From NCBI RefSeq assembly GCF_002863865.1, contig NZ_CP022684.1, forward strand, positions 1,641,501 through 1,705,500: a stretch of DNA of 64,000 nucleotides. Reading direction: 5' to 3'. Below are positions 1 to 10,015 of this stretch, one piece after another. The position numbers were made by a program, and so were the translations under genes. The notes beneath the pieces were generated by a model. It worked only from the letters and a program-made list of their open reading frames with translations. It was not told where the DNA came from and ran no database searches. Each line of letters begins with the position of its first letter. Within the stretch, counting starts at the first letter, position 1. This stretch comes from Ketobacter alkanivorans. Its GTDB lineage: Bacteria > Pseudomonadota > Gammaproteobacteria > Pseudomonadales > Ketobacteraceae.

Positions 1-2283
1 CTGATTACTTCTTTCTCCTTCCAATATCACATCATACTCTTCACCCTGATCTACATAATTAGTCACACGGCGTGAGCCCAGCATGGTCTCCAACGTACGG
101 CCAATATCACCAACTGAAACACCCAAATCAGCTGCCCGGTTGTAGTCAATCACCACATTAAGCTGGGGCTGGGTTTCCTTATAATCCCAGTCGATGCCTA
201 ACAAACCAGGATTATTCTTATTAATTTCATTTGTCAGAATGTCGCGCCACTGAGAAAGCTGCTCATAAGTTCCGCCCCCTAGAACGAATTGCACAGGCTT
301 TTGTGCTCGCGCACCAAACCCCTGTCGCATCACGGGAAATGCACGCACCCCAGGTAAATCCTGCAATTTCTCGCGCACTTCATTCATGATCTCAAACCCA
401 CTTCTGCGCTGCGCCCAATCACTCAATACATTGATAATGATACCTGAGTTAAAGTTCTCCAGGTTGCCAAATCCTCTAGGCGCTCTCACCAGCAAACGAG
501 TGATCTCGCCCTGATCGACATATGGCATCATGCGGCGTTCAATTTCATCCATGTACTTTTCCATGTATTCGTAGGTGGCGCCTTCCGGGCCATTAACGAT
601 CAGGTAAAACACACCGCGATCCTCTTTCGGAGAATACTCCGACGGAATTTCTTTGAATAATAAATAACTCGCAAGGATAATTCCAACAAAAGCCACCACC
701 ACAAGCCAGGGGGCTCCCATACAGAAACGAATACTTTGACCATACCCAGCCTTTAACCAGTTAAATGCTTTATCCACAACATGGACCACCGGGCTATGAT
801 CATTCTGCTTTAGAATCTTCGATGCCAACATGGGAGAAAGAGTGAGTGCTATCAAAGTCGAGAAGCATACTGCCGCTGTCATGGTAAGGGCGAATTCAGA
901 AAAAAGACGCCCCAGGTCACCCTGAAGAAAGGCAATTGGTACAAATACCGAAACCAAAACCAGCGTTGTTGCTATTACGGCAAAACCTACCTGTCGTACA
1001 CCGCGGTAAGCAGCCAACAAAGGAGGCTCACCATAATCATGCATACGACGAACCACGTTTTCCAGCACCACAACGGCGTCATCCACCACCAGCCCGATCG
1101 CAAGCACCAGCGCCAACAACGTGAGCAAATTAACCGAAAAACCAAAGATCAATAATGCTATGAACGTAGCAATAATAGACACCGGCACCGTTACGGCAGG
1201 CACCAGCATCGCGCGCGCACTGCCAAGAAACAGATAAATCATCAGCACCACTAAACCAATCGCAATAGCCAAGGTGCTGTATACTTGAGCAACGGCATCT
1301 TCTACAAAAACAGACGAATCATAGCTTTGCTCCAGGCTCATGTTATCAGGCAGTGTGGCATTAATTCGTTCACGTTCACGCTTTGCAGCGCGTGCCACAT
1401 CAATGGTGTTAGCAGTGGACTGTTTGATGATGCCTATACCTACCTGTGGTATACCATTGCCACGAAACAGAACGCGACTTTCTTCAGTGCCCTTCTCTAC
1501 TCGCGCCACATCCCCCAAACGCACCAGATAGCCATTATCACCTCGCATTAAAACAAGATTGGCAAAGTCGTCGACTTTACTAAAGGTACGCTTTACCCGC
1601 ACAGTTAACTGTCGAGTCTCACCTTCCACCGTTCCGGCAGGCAACTCCACGTTTTCAGCGCGCAAGGCAGCTTCCACATCATTGGCCGTTAACCCTCTTG
1701 CCGCCATCTGATTACGATCAAGCCACACTCTCATGGCATAGCGTTGCCCGCCACCTACTCGTACTCGAGCGACACCATTGAGCACTGAAAACCGATCCAC
1801 CAAATAGCGATCGGCATAATCAGAAAGCTCAGGCACCGTCATCCCTTCACCCACAAGATTCAGCCAAACAATGACATCATCGTCGCCGCTTTGCTTCTGA
1901 ATTTCCGGTGGATCTGCCTCCGGAGGAAGATCGTCTGAAATACCCGCCACGCGATCACGCACATCGTTAGCGGCAGAATCAATATCACGATCTATTTCAA
2001 ACTCGATGGTGATACGAGAATTACCGTCACTACTCACGGATTCCACATAGCGAATCCCTTCAATACCCGCTATCCGCTCTTCAATTATCTGCGTTATTCG
2101 CGTCTCAACCACACTGGCTGCGGCACCACGATAACCGGTATCAATGGTGACCACAGGGGGATCGATTTGCGGATACTCTCGTAAAGAAAGGCGATCAAAT
2201 GCAACAATGCCAAACGCAATCAGAAGCAAAGAAATCACAGATGCAAATACTGGCCGTTTAACAGACAGGTCTGAAATCAGCAT
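1..2283 (-). CDS. RND multidrug efflux permease, HAE1 (AcrB/MdtB-like), 3' end outside window
   Basis: Inner-membrane proton-driven pump of the RND superfamily, expected to work with the adjacent adaptor and an outer-membrane channel. Reading the minus strand from ATG at 2283 gives an uninterrupted frame of about 761 codons to the window edge. The N-terminus (MLISDLSVKRPVFASVISLL) is the classic first helix of HAE1 pumps. The segment LVLAIGLVVDDAVVVLENV is the TM4 proton-relay motif with two adjacent Asp residues. The order of porter region, TM2-6 and second periplasmic loop follows AcrB. An AGGA ribosome site sits inside the end of the adaptor gene and only one base separates the two genes, so they form an operon. 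The Asp-Asp pair and lack of CusA methionines favour organic substrates over metals. The substrate is unknown and the C-terminus is not visible. Confidence 0.93.
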   Translation of the reverse strand, partial: MLISDLSVKRPVFASVISLLLIAFGIVAFDRLSLREYPQIDPPVVTIDTGYRGAAASVVETRITQIIEERIAGIEGIRYVESVSSDGNSRITIEFEIDRDIDSAANDVRDRVAGISDDLPPEADPPEIQKQSGDDDVIVWLNLVGEGMTVPELSDYADRYLVDRFSVLNGVARVRVGGGQRYAMRVWLDRNQMAARGLTANDVEAALRAENVELPAGTVEGETRQLTVRVKRTFSKVDDFANLVLMRGDNGYLVRLGDVARVEKGTEESRVLFRGNGIPQVGIGIIKQSTANTIDVARAAKRERERINATLPDNMSLEQSYDSSVFVEDAVAQVYSTLAIAIGLVVLMIYLFLGSARAMLVPAVTVPVSIIATFIALLIFGFSVNLLTLLALVLAIGLVVDDAVVVLENVVRRMHDYGEPPLLAAYRGVRQVGFAVIATTLVLVSVFVPIAFLQGDLGRLFSEFALTMTAAVCFSTLIALTLSPMLASKILKQNDHSPVVHVVDKAFNWLKAGYGQSIRFCMGAPWLVVVAFVGIILASYLLFKEIPSEYSPKEDRGVFYLIVNGPEGATYEYMEKYMDEIERRMMPYVDQGEITRLLVRAPRGFGNLENFNSGIIINVLSDWAQRRSGFEIMNEVREKLQDLPGVRAFPVMRQGFGARAQKPVQFVLGGGTYEQLSQWRDILTNEINKNNPGLLGIDWDYKETQPQLNVVIDYNRAADLGVSVGDIGRTLETMLGSRRVTNYVDQGEEYDVILEGERSNQ

Positions 2284-2284
2284 T

Positions 2285-3334
2285 TTAGCTTCCTATTACC
2301 GGAGAACTGTCCATTAAACGAATGGGGGTGCCTTGCTCCAACTTCATGCTACCATCCAATACAACCTGATCCGTAGCACTCAGACCCTCCTTAATCTCAA
2401 CACGCCCTTTTAAACGAACACCAATAACAACTGGTTGTCGCTGCGCGTATAAACCATCGCTGCCTTCACGAACCACAAACACAAAGTGCTCATGCCTCTG
2501 CTGTACCAAGGCAGATTCAGGAACAACAAACGCAGTACGTGGATCGCTCAATAATGTTACCTCCATTAACAACCCGGCCTTCAATAGCCCCTGCGGATTA
2601 TCCAGAACGGCACGCACTGTGATCGAACGAGACAGCGGGTCAATCCGATTATCAACCGATTCAACTACACCCCTAAAAGTGGTGCGTCCAAATGCTCGGG
2701 AGCGCCCCTCTATAGTCATGCCAGGTTTAAGAGAGGACAAAAACAGAGAAGGTATATTAAAATCCAGTTTCATTTGAGAATCGTCCACCAGCGTAGTGAT
2801 TACATCACCAGGCGACACATATGCGCCGGGGCTGATATTACGCAGCCCAACAACACCGGAAAATGGTGCACGTACCGTTCGGTTCTCCAATCGGGACTCT
2901 ATCCCCGCCACCCTCGCACGGGCAACATAAAACTCACGCCGTTTCTCATCCAGCAATGATTGGGATGCATCACCTCGACTGGCTACCGATTTGATCCGAT
3001 CCAACTGTGCTTGTGCTTCATTTAACGTGTACTGTGCTTCCTGCAATACTGTTTTCTCTTCGGCACTTTCCAATCTGACCAAAATGTCGCCTTTAGTCAC
3101 CCGCTGACCGCTTTCAAACAACAGCGCCTCAACGCTTTCTGCAACATTGGCAGTAATAGTGACCACTTCATTGGCCTTCAGAGTACCTAAAGCCTCCAGC
3201 GGATCTGCAATCTGTTCTTGTTGTACCGTTTTAACAACAACCCCTACCGGCGATGCAGCCCACACAAAAACCGGGGTAATCATGGCCCACAAAAAGGCAT
3301 ATCGTACGGAACGATGTGTACGTAAAAACTGCAT
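2285..3334 (-). CDS. RND efflux periplasmic adaptor (membrane fusion protein)
   Basis: The 349-residue adaptor bridges the RND permease downstream and an outer-membrane channel. An N-terminal hydrophobic signal or anchor (about residues 10-27, ending WAA) is followed by a lipoyl half (ANEVVTITANVAESVEALLF), a coiled-coil hairpin (about 85-140), the second lipoyl half (NRTVRAPFSGVVGLR) and beta-barrel and membrane-proximal domains to the end. ATG at 3334 is preceded by AGGG at good spacing. It is the first gene of a two-gene operon; no outer-membrane factor gene is adjacent, so a shared TolC-type channel is likely. There is no His/Met-rich segment, unlike the copper adaptor encoded at 7084. 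Confidence 0.93.
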   Translation of the reverse strand: MQFLRTHRSVRYAFLWAMITPVFVWAASPVGVVVKTVQQEQIADPLEALGTLKANEVVTITANVAESVEALLFESGQRVTKGDILVRLESAEEKTVLQEAQYTLNEAQAQLDRIKSVASRGDASQSLLDEKRREFYVARARVAGIESRLENRTVRAPFSGVVGLRNISPGAYVSPGDVITTLVDDSQMKLDFNIPSLFLSSLKPGMTIEGRSRAFGRTTFRGVVESVDNRIDPLSRSITVRAVLDNPQGLLKAGLLMEVTLLSDPRTAFVVPESALVQQRHEHFVFVVREGSDGLYAQRQPVVIGVRLKGRVEIKEGLSATDQVVLDGSMKLEQGTPIRLMDSSPVIGS

Positions 3335-3965
3335 GGGGTTTCCCTATATTGTCTGGATCATACTCGCGAACTACTATGCCACAAAAAGATTTGCCAAGGT
3401 CATATATTGGCTGCCTGAAAATCAAAGGCCCCATAGTTTTCAGGTTTTATTCCATCTCCGACTATGGTTGACCTTAAGCTTGATTAACAAAGAGAGTCTC
3501 AATCTCTAATCAAATCGGCAAGCGAGCAATCACGACCGAATAACAAAATGACATATTACTATTTTGCCTGCACTATCTGAATGCAAGCCACTTAAGCGAC
3601 TGAATCAATTAAGAAACAAACGCACCATTATTGTACACAACACCATCGCCGTGCAGAAAGCCAATATTCTATACAGGCTCTCTCGGTTCGTTTCTTGACC
3701 AATCTTGCGCACCTTACTAAACCTATTAATAACAAAAAACATTTAACCCGTCACACCACAAGCGAGGAGCACCCGAGCCAATAACTCGATCAAGGTGACA
3801 ATGAAAAATCTCATCGATGCCTGTATGGCTACTTTGGTGTTCTGGACTGTGAGTTGGGGCTAATGTTTGGCGTGATTACGTCAAGGGCATGAATGCCATA
3901 CCTAACCATGCTGAGCTGGGCCTGCAAAAAATCAACTCCCCCCGGAATCACACCACCCGCCCATT
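3335..3965. other. 631-bp gap without an intact gene
   Basis: This gap separates two RND operons that both read leftward. No open frame with a ribosome site and family signature spans it. The part next to 3334 must hold the promoter of the adaptor/pump operon. The middle is AT-rich with no clear terminator. The right third contains a degraded ammonium-transporter-like fragment, annotated separately, so the gap looks like the scar of a lost gene. Confidence 0.6.
3780..3890 (+). pseudogene. Decayed ammonium transporter (Amt) fragment
   Basis: In the plus frame, 3780-3860 reads NNSIKVTMKNLIDACMATL and continues VFWTVSWG before a TAA at 3861-3863. A one-base shift to the -1 frame continues as GLMFGVITSRA and then stops. 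Amt family proteins carry a very similar segment near the first periplasmic/TM region (MKNLxDfCxxxLvFWxvGxGLMFG), so the match is broken exactly inside the motif. No further Amt sequence is recognisable on either side and the fragment covers about 35 residues of a roughly 400-residue family. I infer a pseudogene remnant. A short coincidental match cannot be excluded without a database search. Confidence 0.45.
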
Positions 3966-6900
3966 TTACAGACCACATCGCTTGCCCCAATACCGCAACG
4001 AAAGAAAATAGATAACTGGAAGCACAAATAGCGTCAGCAACACTGCTGTGATCATCCCACCAACCATCGGCGCGGCTATTCTACTCATCACCTCAGACCC
4101 AGTACCACCGCCAAACATAACAGGAATCAGACCCACAATGGTTGCAATGGCTGTCATCATCACAGGCCTGACCCTTAAACTGGCACCATTAATTATGGCA
4201 TTACGTAGCCGGGCTTCGGGCTCGTCACCTCCATCATCTGTTACTAGCGACTGCTGATAAGATTGCTTAAGATATTGAAGCATGATGACGCCGGTTTCCG
4301 CCGCCACCCCCGCCAAAGCAATAAAACCCACTGCAGCCGCAACCGAGAAATTAAAACCCTCGAACCACATCAACAATACTCCGCCAACCATGGCCAGCGG
4401 CAAAGTAACCATAATCATAAGCACCTCAGCAACGCTGCGGAAGTTCATATACAGCAGCACTATAATAATCATCAGAGTTAAAGGAACCACGTAGGTGAGT
4501 TTCTCTTTGGCCCGCTGCATATACTCATACTGCCCAGCCCATCCAATAGAGTATCCTGCCGGCAAATCAAGTTCGGCAGCCACTGTTTCCCGTGCTCGAT
4601 CGACATAAGTACCTACGTCGACGTCCTCAATATCGATAAAAACCCATCCATTGAGTCGCGCGTTCTCACTTTTTATACCCGGTGGTCCTTGCTCTATATA
4701 GACGTTTGCAACATCCGCCAGGGAAACCCGCTGACCTGATGGCGTTATGATAGGTAATAGAGATAAGCTTTCCGGGCTATCTCGGTAATCCTGCGGGTAG
4801 CGTAAATTTATGGGATAACGCTCCAACCCCTCAACCGTTTGGGAAACGTTCATGCCCCCAATAGCCGTTGCCACAACCTGTTGCACATCGACAATATTAA
4901 GCCCGTATCGCGCGGCCTTTTCCCGTTGTATATCCACTTTCAGATAACGACCGCCAGCAACCCGTTCGGAATACACCGATGCAGTACCTGGCACACCTGC
5001 AACGATGGTTTCCAATTGCTGCCCGATATCTTGAATGACGTTGAGATCCGGCCCCGCCACTTTAATACCCACTGGGGTTTTGATCCCCGTGGCCAACATA
5101 TCAATTCGAGTTTTGATTGGCATAACCCAGGCATTGGTAACACCAGGCAATTTCACCAGCGAATCCAGCTCCGACTTTAATGTTTCTGGCGTAACACCAG
5201 GCCGCCACTGATCTTTCGGTTTCAGTTGAATAAAGGTCTCGATCATGGTGAGCGGTGCGGGATCGGTTGCGGTCTCAGCTCTACCTACTTTACCGAACAC
5301 ATTCTCCACCTCGGGTAAGGTACGGATCAGCTTGTCGGTCTGCTGCAACAGTTGGCGAGCTTTGCCTATAGAAATACCAGGATAAGTTGTGGGCATATAC
5401 ATCAGATCCCCTTCATCCAGTGGTGGCATAAATTCGCTGCCGATCTTATTTACTGGCAAAAGCCCCACCGCTGTAATCACTAATGCCGTCATTACCGTCG
5501 CCTTAGGGTATGTCAGCAAAATACGGATTGCCGGTCGATATAGCCAAATCATACTGGCGTTAATCGGGTTCTTTCTCTCCGCAATTACTTTACCGCGGAT
5601 GAAGTAACCCATAAGAACCGGAACCAGCGTAATCGCCAAAGCGGCTGAAGCAGCCATAGCATAGGTTTTAGTAAAGGCTAGTGGTGCGAACATTCGCCCC
5701 TCCTGCGCCTCCAACGTAAACACAGGTATAAAGCTGACCGTGATTATCAACAGGCTGAAAAACAGTGCCGGCCCAACTTCGCTGGCCGAATCAGCCACCA
5801 CCTTCCATCGATTTTCATTGGTGAGTGGGGTACGCTCCATATGCTTGTGCATGTTTTCAATAAGCACAATGGCTCCATCTATCATTGCCCCAATCGCAAT
5901 GGCAATCCCTCCCAGGGACATAATATTGGCATTCAAACCCTGCCAATGCATGATAATAAACGCAACCAAAATTCCGATGGGCAAACTAACGATAGCGACA
6001 AGCGAGGAGCGCACATGCAGAAGAAACACAATGCAAACAAGTGCAACCATTATCAATTCCTCTGCTAATTTTTCCCACAGATTATCTACGGCTCGCTCAA
6101 TAAGTGCAGACCGATCATAAACCGGTATTAACTCTACTCCCTCCGGCAATCCTTTCTTTAGCTGTTCAAGCTTCTCCTTGACGCCTTCAATGGTTTTTTG
6201 AGCATTCTCACCAAAGCGCATCACCACGACACCACCCACCGTCTCGCCCTCACCGTTAAACTCCGCGATACCTCTTCGCATCTGGGGGCCAATGGCAATA
6301 TCGGCTACATCCTTTAGCAACAGGGGGGTTCCATTCTCATTTACGCCCAATGGCACATTACCCAGATCTTCCGAGCCCTGTATGTACCCTGTGGCACGCA
6401 CCATGTATTCAGCCTCAGCCATTTCTACAACCGAGGCGCCCACTTCCTGATTGCCTTGCCGAATGGCAAGCTGAATATGGGACAACGGTATGCCGAAGGC
6501 CCGCAATTTATCGGGGTTAACTTTCACCTGATACTGCTTCACCATGCCCCCAATTGAGGCCACCTCAGACACGCCGGGCACGGTCTGCAGTTCGAATTTC
6601 AAAAACCAGTCTTGCAGTGTGCGCAGCTGGCTGATGTCGTGGCGGCCGCTTCTATCCACTAACGCATACAGATAGATCCAACCCACACCAGTGGCATCTG
6701 GCCCCAGTTGCGGATTGGCATTAGGTGGCAAGGTTGCAGCAACCTGACTCAGATATTCCAGAACGCGACTGCGCGCCCAGTACAGGTCTGTTTTTTCGTC
6801 AAATATCACGTATACGTAGGAATCACCAAAGAATGAATAACCTCGCACGGTTACCGCACCAGGAACAGACAACATCGCAGTGGTGAGAGGATAGGTAACT

Positions 6901-7091
6901 TGATCTTCGACCACCTGAGGCGCCTGCCCTGGGTAGCTGGTTTTAATAATCACCTGCACATCCGACAGGTCGGGAATGGCATCAACCGGTGTATGTTTTA
7001 AGGCATAACTCCCCATACCGACAATCATTACCGTTGCAAGCAAAACAAAAAAACGATTAATTACAGACCAACGAATAATGGCTTCAATCAT
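3966..7091 (-). CDS. cusA: Copper/silver efflux RND permease CusA
   Basis: The 1041-residue heavy-metal-efflux RND pump moves Cu(I)/Ag(I) from periplasm or cytosol through CusC. The frame has 12 predicted TM helices and the HME TM4 motif IAIAIGAMIDGAIVLIENMH (single Asp). The three methionines that bind metal in E. coli CusA (M573, M623, M672) are matched by M566 (DLMYMPTT), M616 (PAPLTMIET) and M665 (TRIDMLATG) with the same 50 and 49 residue spacing, which argues for Cu/Ag rather than Zn/Co/Cd. The ATG overlaps the cusB stop (8 bases shared), giving translational coupling. It is the last gene of a four-gene operon. Confidence 0.95.
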   Translation of the reverse strand: MIEAIIRWSVINRFFVLLATVMIVGMGSYALKHTPVDAIPDLSDVQVIIKTSYPGQAPQVVEDQVTYPLTTAMLSVPGAVTVRGYSFFGDSYVYVIFDEKTDLYWARSRVLEYLSQVAATLPPNANPQLGPDATGVGWIYLYALVDRSGRHDISQLRTLQDWFLKFELQTVPGVSEVASIGGMVKQYQVKVNPDKLRAFGIPLSHIQLAIRQGNQEVGASVVEMAEAEYMVRATGYIQGSEDLGNVPLGVNENGTPLLLKDVADIAIGPQMRRGIAEFNGEGETVGGVVVMRFGENAQKTIEGVKEKLEQLKKGLPEGVELIPVYDRSALIERAVDNLWEKLAEELIMVALVCIVFLLHVRSSLVAIVSLPIGILVAFIIMHWQGLNANIMSLGGIAIAIGAMIDGAIVLIENMHKHMERTPLTNENRWKVVADSASEVGPALFFSLLIITVSFIPVFTLEAQEGRMFAPLAFTKTYAMAASAALAITLVPVLMGYFIRGKVIAERKNPINASMIWLYRPAIRILLTYPKATVMTALVITAVGLLPVNKIGSEFMPPLDEGDLMYMPTTYPGISIGKARQLLQQTDKLIRTLPEVENVFGKVGRAETATDPAPLTMIETFIQLKPKDQWRPGVTPETLKSELDSLVKLPGVTNAWVMPIKTRIDMLATGIKTPVGIKVAGPDLNVIQDIGQQLETIVAGVPGTASVYSERVAGGRYLKVDIQREKAARYGLNIVDVQQVVATAIGGMNVSQTVEGLERYPINLRYPQDYRDSPESLSLLPIITPSGQRVSLADVANVYIEQGPPGIKSENARLNGWVFIDIEDVDVGTYVDRARETVAAELDLPAGYSIGWAGQYEYMQRAKEKLTYVVPLTLMIIIVLLYMNFRSVAEVLMIMVTLPLAMVGGVLLMWFEGFNFSVAAAVGFIALAGVAAETGVIMLQYLKQSYQQSLVTDDGGDEPEARLRNAIINGASLRVRPVMMTAIATIVGLIPVMFGGGTGSEVMSRIAAPMVGGMITAVLLTLFVLPVIYFLSLRYWGKRCGL

Positions 7092-8583
7092 GGCTCATCG
7101 CTCCGTGATCTGCACCCTTCGGCTCAATCGGCATTGCATGTATGCGGGTGATCATAAACTCACCCTCAACACTCACCTCAAACATAAAGTGGATGCGCAT
7201 CCCGACTTTCAGACCAGCAAGGTCAACTCCGTCCATGACATTAAAATCCATATTGGCGGGACCTCGATTCCACTTGGGAATCGCTTCACGATCAATATTC
7301 AGGTTTCTCGAAGCTGCGTCTATCGATCTAATAACGCCCATGACTTCAGCAGAGGCATTCTGCTTAGCCTCACTTGCATAGTGCATGCGCATGAAGTCTG
7401 AAGTTTTAGATGATTCCGAATCCAATAAGAACTGCGCTGATGAAACCACATCATCACCGACCATTATGCCAGCCAGAATCTCAACATTATTTTCAGCGAT
7501 ACGCCCTACCTGCACATTTATCGATTTGAAGCGTCCATCGCCCAAAGCCAACACTACACGATCCACTTTCCCCGTTCTGATCAATGCCTCTCGCGGGATC
7601 AGCACCGCGCTGTCACTGGATTGAGCATGCACGGTAACCTGGGCAAACATATTGGGCTTCAACTGTCGATTTGGGTTGTCAAAGCGCATACGCAGTTTTA
7701 TGGTTCGGGTCTTCTCATCCAGGGTAGGATAGACATAATCCACCTTTCCCAGCCATTCCTTGCCTGGTGTGTAATCCAACGTCATGCTCACAGGAGCGCC
7801 TACCTGGACCAACGATGCCTGCCGCTCAAACACCTCTGCCTCTACCCACACTTCATCCAGCGAGCCGATTGACATAACCGTGGTACCGGGCTGAATAAAA
7901 AAACCTTCGCGAATATTGAGGTTATCTATCACGCCATCTTGTGGTGAATATACCGTTATGGTCTGGTGAACCTTACGGGTTTTTCGCAGCTGCTGGATCG
8001 TTGTATCCGACAATTGCAACGCCCTCAGCCTATCCTGAGCCGCGCTTATTAAGCGGGTGTTGTTTCGCTCTAACGCCAACACCATTTCCTCTTGCGCGTT
8101 TACTAGAGCAGGTGAATATAAATCATAAAGCGGTTGGCCTGCCCGTACCGGGTCGCCTTCGGCTTTCAGGTATAACTTTTCCACCCAGCCTTGCACCCTG
8201 GGGTGGATATGTATCAACTTATCCTGGTTGTATTGCACGTAGCCAACAGTGTTGATCTCGGTTAATAGGGCTCCCGCTTGAGCCTTGACTGTCCGCACCC
8301 CTAAATTGTTGACCACTTCAGGCGAAATCGACACCGTACCAGGCCCGCTATCAGTGCTAGCATCAGCATAAACCGGTATCAAATCCATACCCATTGGGGA
8401 CTTGCCTGGTTGATCTCGCCGGTATCCCGGATCCATCGGTGCCACCCAATACAGAGGTTCCGGTTTGGCCTGTGACACCTCTCCGGCTGGAGTTGTTGTC
8501 AGATTAGGCGCAACGACCAGGGTCAAGCCCGCGCCAATGAAGCAACCAACCAACAGCCATACACCTATTACTATTTTATTCAT
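7084..8583 (-). CDS. cusB: Copper/silver efflux adaptor CusB with N-terminal metal-binding and C-terminal CusF-like domain
   Basis: Periplasmic adaptor of the Cus pump, 499 residues from ATG 8583, which lies in the last codons of cusC. Order: signal/anchor (about 5-25), a heavy-metal-binding motif (YWVAPMDPGYRRDQPGKSPM, then GMDLIPVY, about 40-70), lipoyl, alpha-hairpin and barrel domains, then a C-terminal segment (about 405-490) resembling the CusF chaperone fold. In that segment the CusF ligand His appears replaced and only one of the two ligand Met positions is kept, so its copper site may be altered. The frame is open 13 codons further upstream, but the internal ATG has a GGGGGA ribosome site. 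The gene overlaps both cusC and cusA by 8 bases. Confidence 0.92.
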   Translation of the reverse strand: MNKIVIGVWLLVGCFIGAGLTLVVAPNLTTTPAGEVSQAKPEPLYWVAPMDPGYRRDQPGKSPMGMDLIPVYADASTDSGPGTVSISPEVVNNLGVRTVKAQAGALLTEINTVGYVQYNQDKLIHIHPRVQGWVEKLYLKAEGDPVRAGQPLYDLYSPALVNAQEEMVLALERNNTRLISAAQDRLRALQLSDTTIQQLRKTRKVHQTITVYSPQDGVIDNLNIREGFFIQPGTTVMSIGSLDEVWVEAEVFERQASLVQVGAPVSMTLDYTPGKEWLGKVDYVYPTLDEKTRTIKLRMRFDNPNRQLKPNMFAQVTVHAQSSDSAVLIPREALIRTGKVDRVVLALGDGRFKSINVQVGRIAENNVEILAGIMVGDDVVSSAQFLLDSESSKTSDFMRMHYASEAKQNASAEVMGVIRSIDAASRNLNIDREAIPKWNRGPANMDFNVMDGVDLAGLKVGMRIHFMFEVSVEGEFMITRIHAMPIEPKGADHGAMSHD

Positions 8584-9949
8584 GATGATATCCCCCCTGC
8601 TGCGCGTGGTCGGCGCTGGCAAAATAGTAGTTTAAGTGTGCGGTAACTTTTTTCTGTTGCACAAAGATATTCAGCGCGTCAATTTGTGCATTCAGTTCCG
8701 CTATGCGTGCACGCATTACCTCGGAAAATTCGCCGCTCTCATTGGTATAGGCTGTAAGGGAGGCTTCCGCCTGCTCGTGGGCTTGGGGCAACAATGTAGT
8801 GCGATACAATTCATGCCGCTGATTAAGCCGCTGCCATTGTGCTCGCATGGATTCGAAACCCGACAACATGGATTTAAGCCGCAGCCATTTTTCGGTTTTA
8901 ACCGATTCCACTTTCGAAACCGCCGCCGACACCTCGCGATCCTGGCGATTGGCAGTAAACAAGGGCACATCCAAGGTTACGCCTACTGAAAAGAAATCAG
9001 CCCGTTCACTGCCCACAGGGTCATCATCACGATACCCATAGCTCGCATTAACACCCCACTCTGGGCTGTATTTTTGTTGCGCCAGATCCACTTCCGTACG
9101 ACTGACATAAATCTTTTGTTCCAGCATACGCACTGAAGGATGCGCCATGAAGATCTGCGATAATTGTTGCCAGTCACTTTTCTGTTCCTGCAACAACCAC
9201 GCTGGTGCAATAACAGCAAGCTCTGGATCTTCTGTAGGCAGCGATGTAACCGACCGCTGCACGATCAATGCATCCTCTTCACTGGTCGGCCCCCCTTCAA
9301 ATTGTGCGATCCATTGCCCCAATGCGGCAAAATTACTGTCACGCTGCTGCTCCAGACTAACAAGCCGATCTTCCAACCGCGTCAGTTCCAGCTGAGCACG
9401 GATCACATCCTGTTGTCGGGTATGACCCATGGCAGAGGCATAGCTGCTCTGCGTGATCTCCGACATTTGCTCAAACAGATAGTAATTACGTTTGATCAGC
9501 TCCACTGATTGCTGGGCTTGCCACGCATCCAGCCACATTGTGCTCACCTGCAGCCGAATCTGCGCCAATCGTTCAGCTCGCTCGAAGGGCATTCGCTGAC
9601 TCATCAGCTGCATCTTTTTTTGCTGTAACCCACGCTGATCGCCACGGGGGAACATCTGACTAACGCCGACCTTGAATTGGGTCATCGGCTCCTGATCAAA
9701 GTCCCATGTATTTGTGGGTAGGTTAGCAAAGGCCAAGCTGACCTTGGGATCAGGCAGTGCTCCAGAAGCGACACTCATGTCCTCCATGGATCGCTGATCA
9801 TGAAGGCTACCTTGCAGCCATGGATCGTAACGTTGCGCCAAGTTGATGGCCTGCTGCAAAGACAGAGGATCAGCGGGCGCGGGGGGGCTGAACAATATCG
9901 CCCCAAGACTGAATGGAACTAACACAGATTTCAAAAACGGACTGATCAT
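8576..9949 (-). CDS. cusC: TolC-family outer-membrane channel CusC/CzcC-like
   Basis: Outer-membrane efflux duct of the Cus tripartite pump. From ATG 9949 (GGGG ribosome site six bases upstream) it has 457 residues; the frame is open from a GTG at 9985. A signal peptide ends near APAD. Two repeated helical halves follow with typical OEP features (SLQQAINLAQRYDPWLQG near the start, and the second repeat around VRMLEQKIYVSRTEVDLAQQ). The length fits the family. The C-terminal residues GGYHHE overlap the cusB start. It belongs with CusBA because of gene order and overlap, not because of any metal motif in it. Confidence 0.88.
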   Translation of the reverse strand: MISPFLKSVLVPFSLGAILFSPPAPADPLSLQQAINLAQRYDPWLQGSLHDQRSMEDMSVASGALPDPKVSLAFANLPTNTWDFDQEPMTQFKVGVSQMFPRGDQRGLQQKKMQLMSQRMPFERAERLAQIRLQVSTMWLDAWQAQQSVELIKRNYYLFEQMSEITQSSYASAMGHTRQQDVIRAQLELTRLEDRLVSLEQQRDSNFAALGQWIAQFEGGPTSEEDALIVQRSVTSLPTEDPELAVIAPAWLLQEQKSDWQQLSQIFMAHPSVRMLEQKIYVSRTEVDLAQQKYSPEWGVNASYGYRDDDPVGSERADFFSVGVTLDVPLFTANRQDREVSAAVSKVESVKTEKWLRLKSMLSGFESMRAQWQRLNQRHELYRTTLLPQAHEQAEASLTAYTNESGEFSEVMRARIAELNAQIDALNIFVQQKKVTAHLNYYFASADHAQQGGYHHE

Positions 9950-10015
9950 AACGACCCCGAACCAAACAATGAAACACACTGCCACAACCTGTGAGGCAGA
10001 CGCACTTATCCTGGG

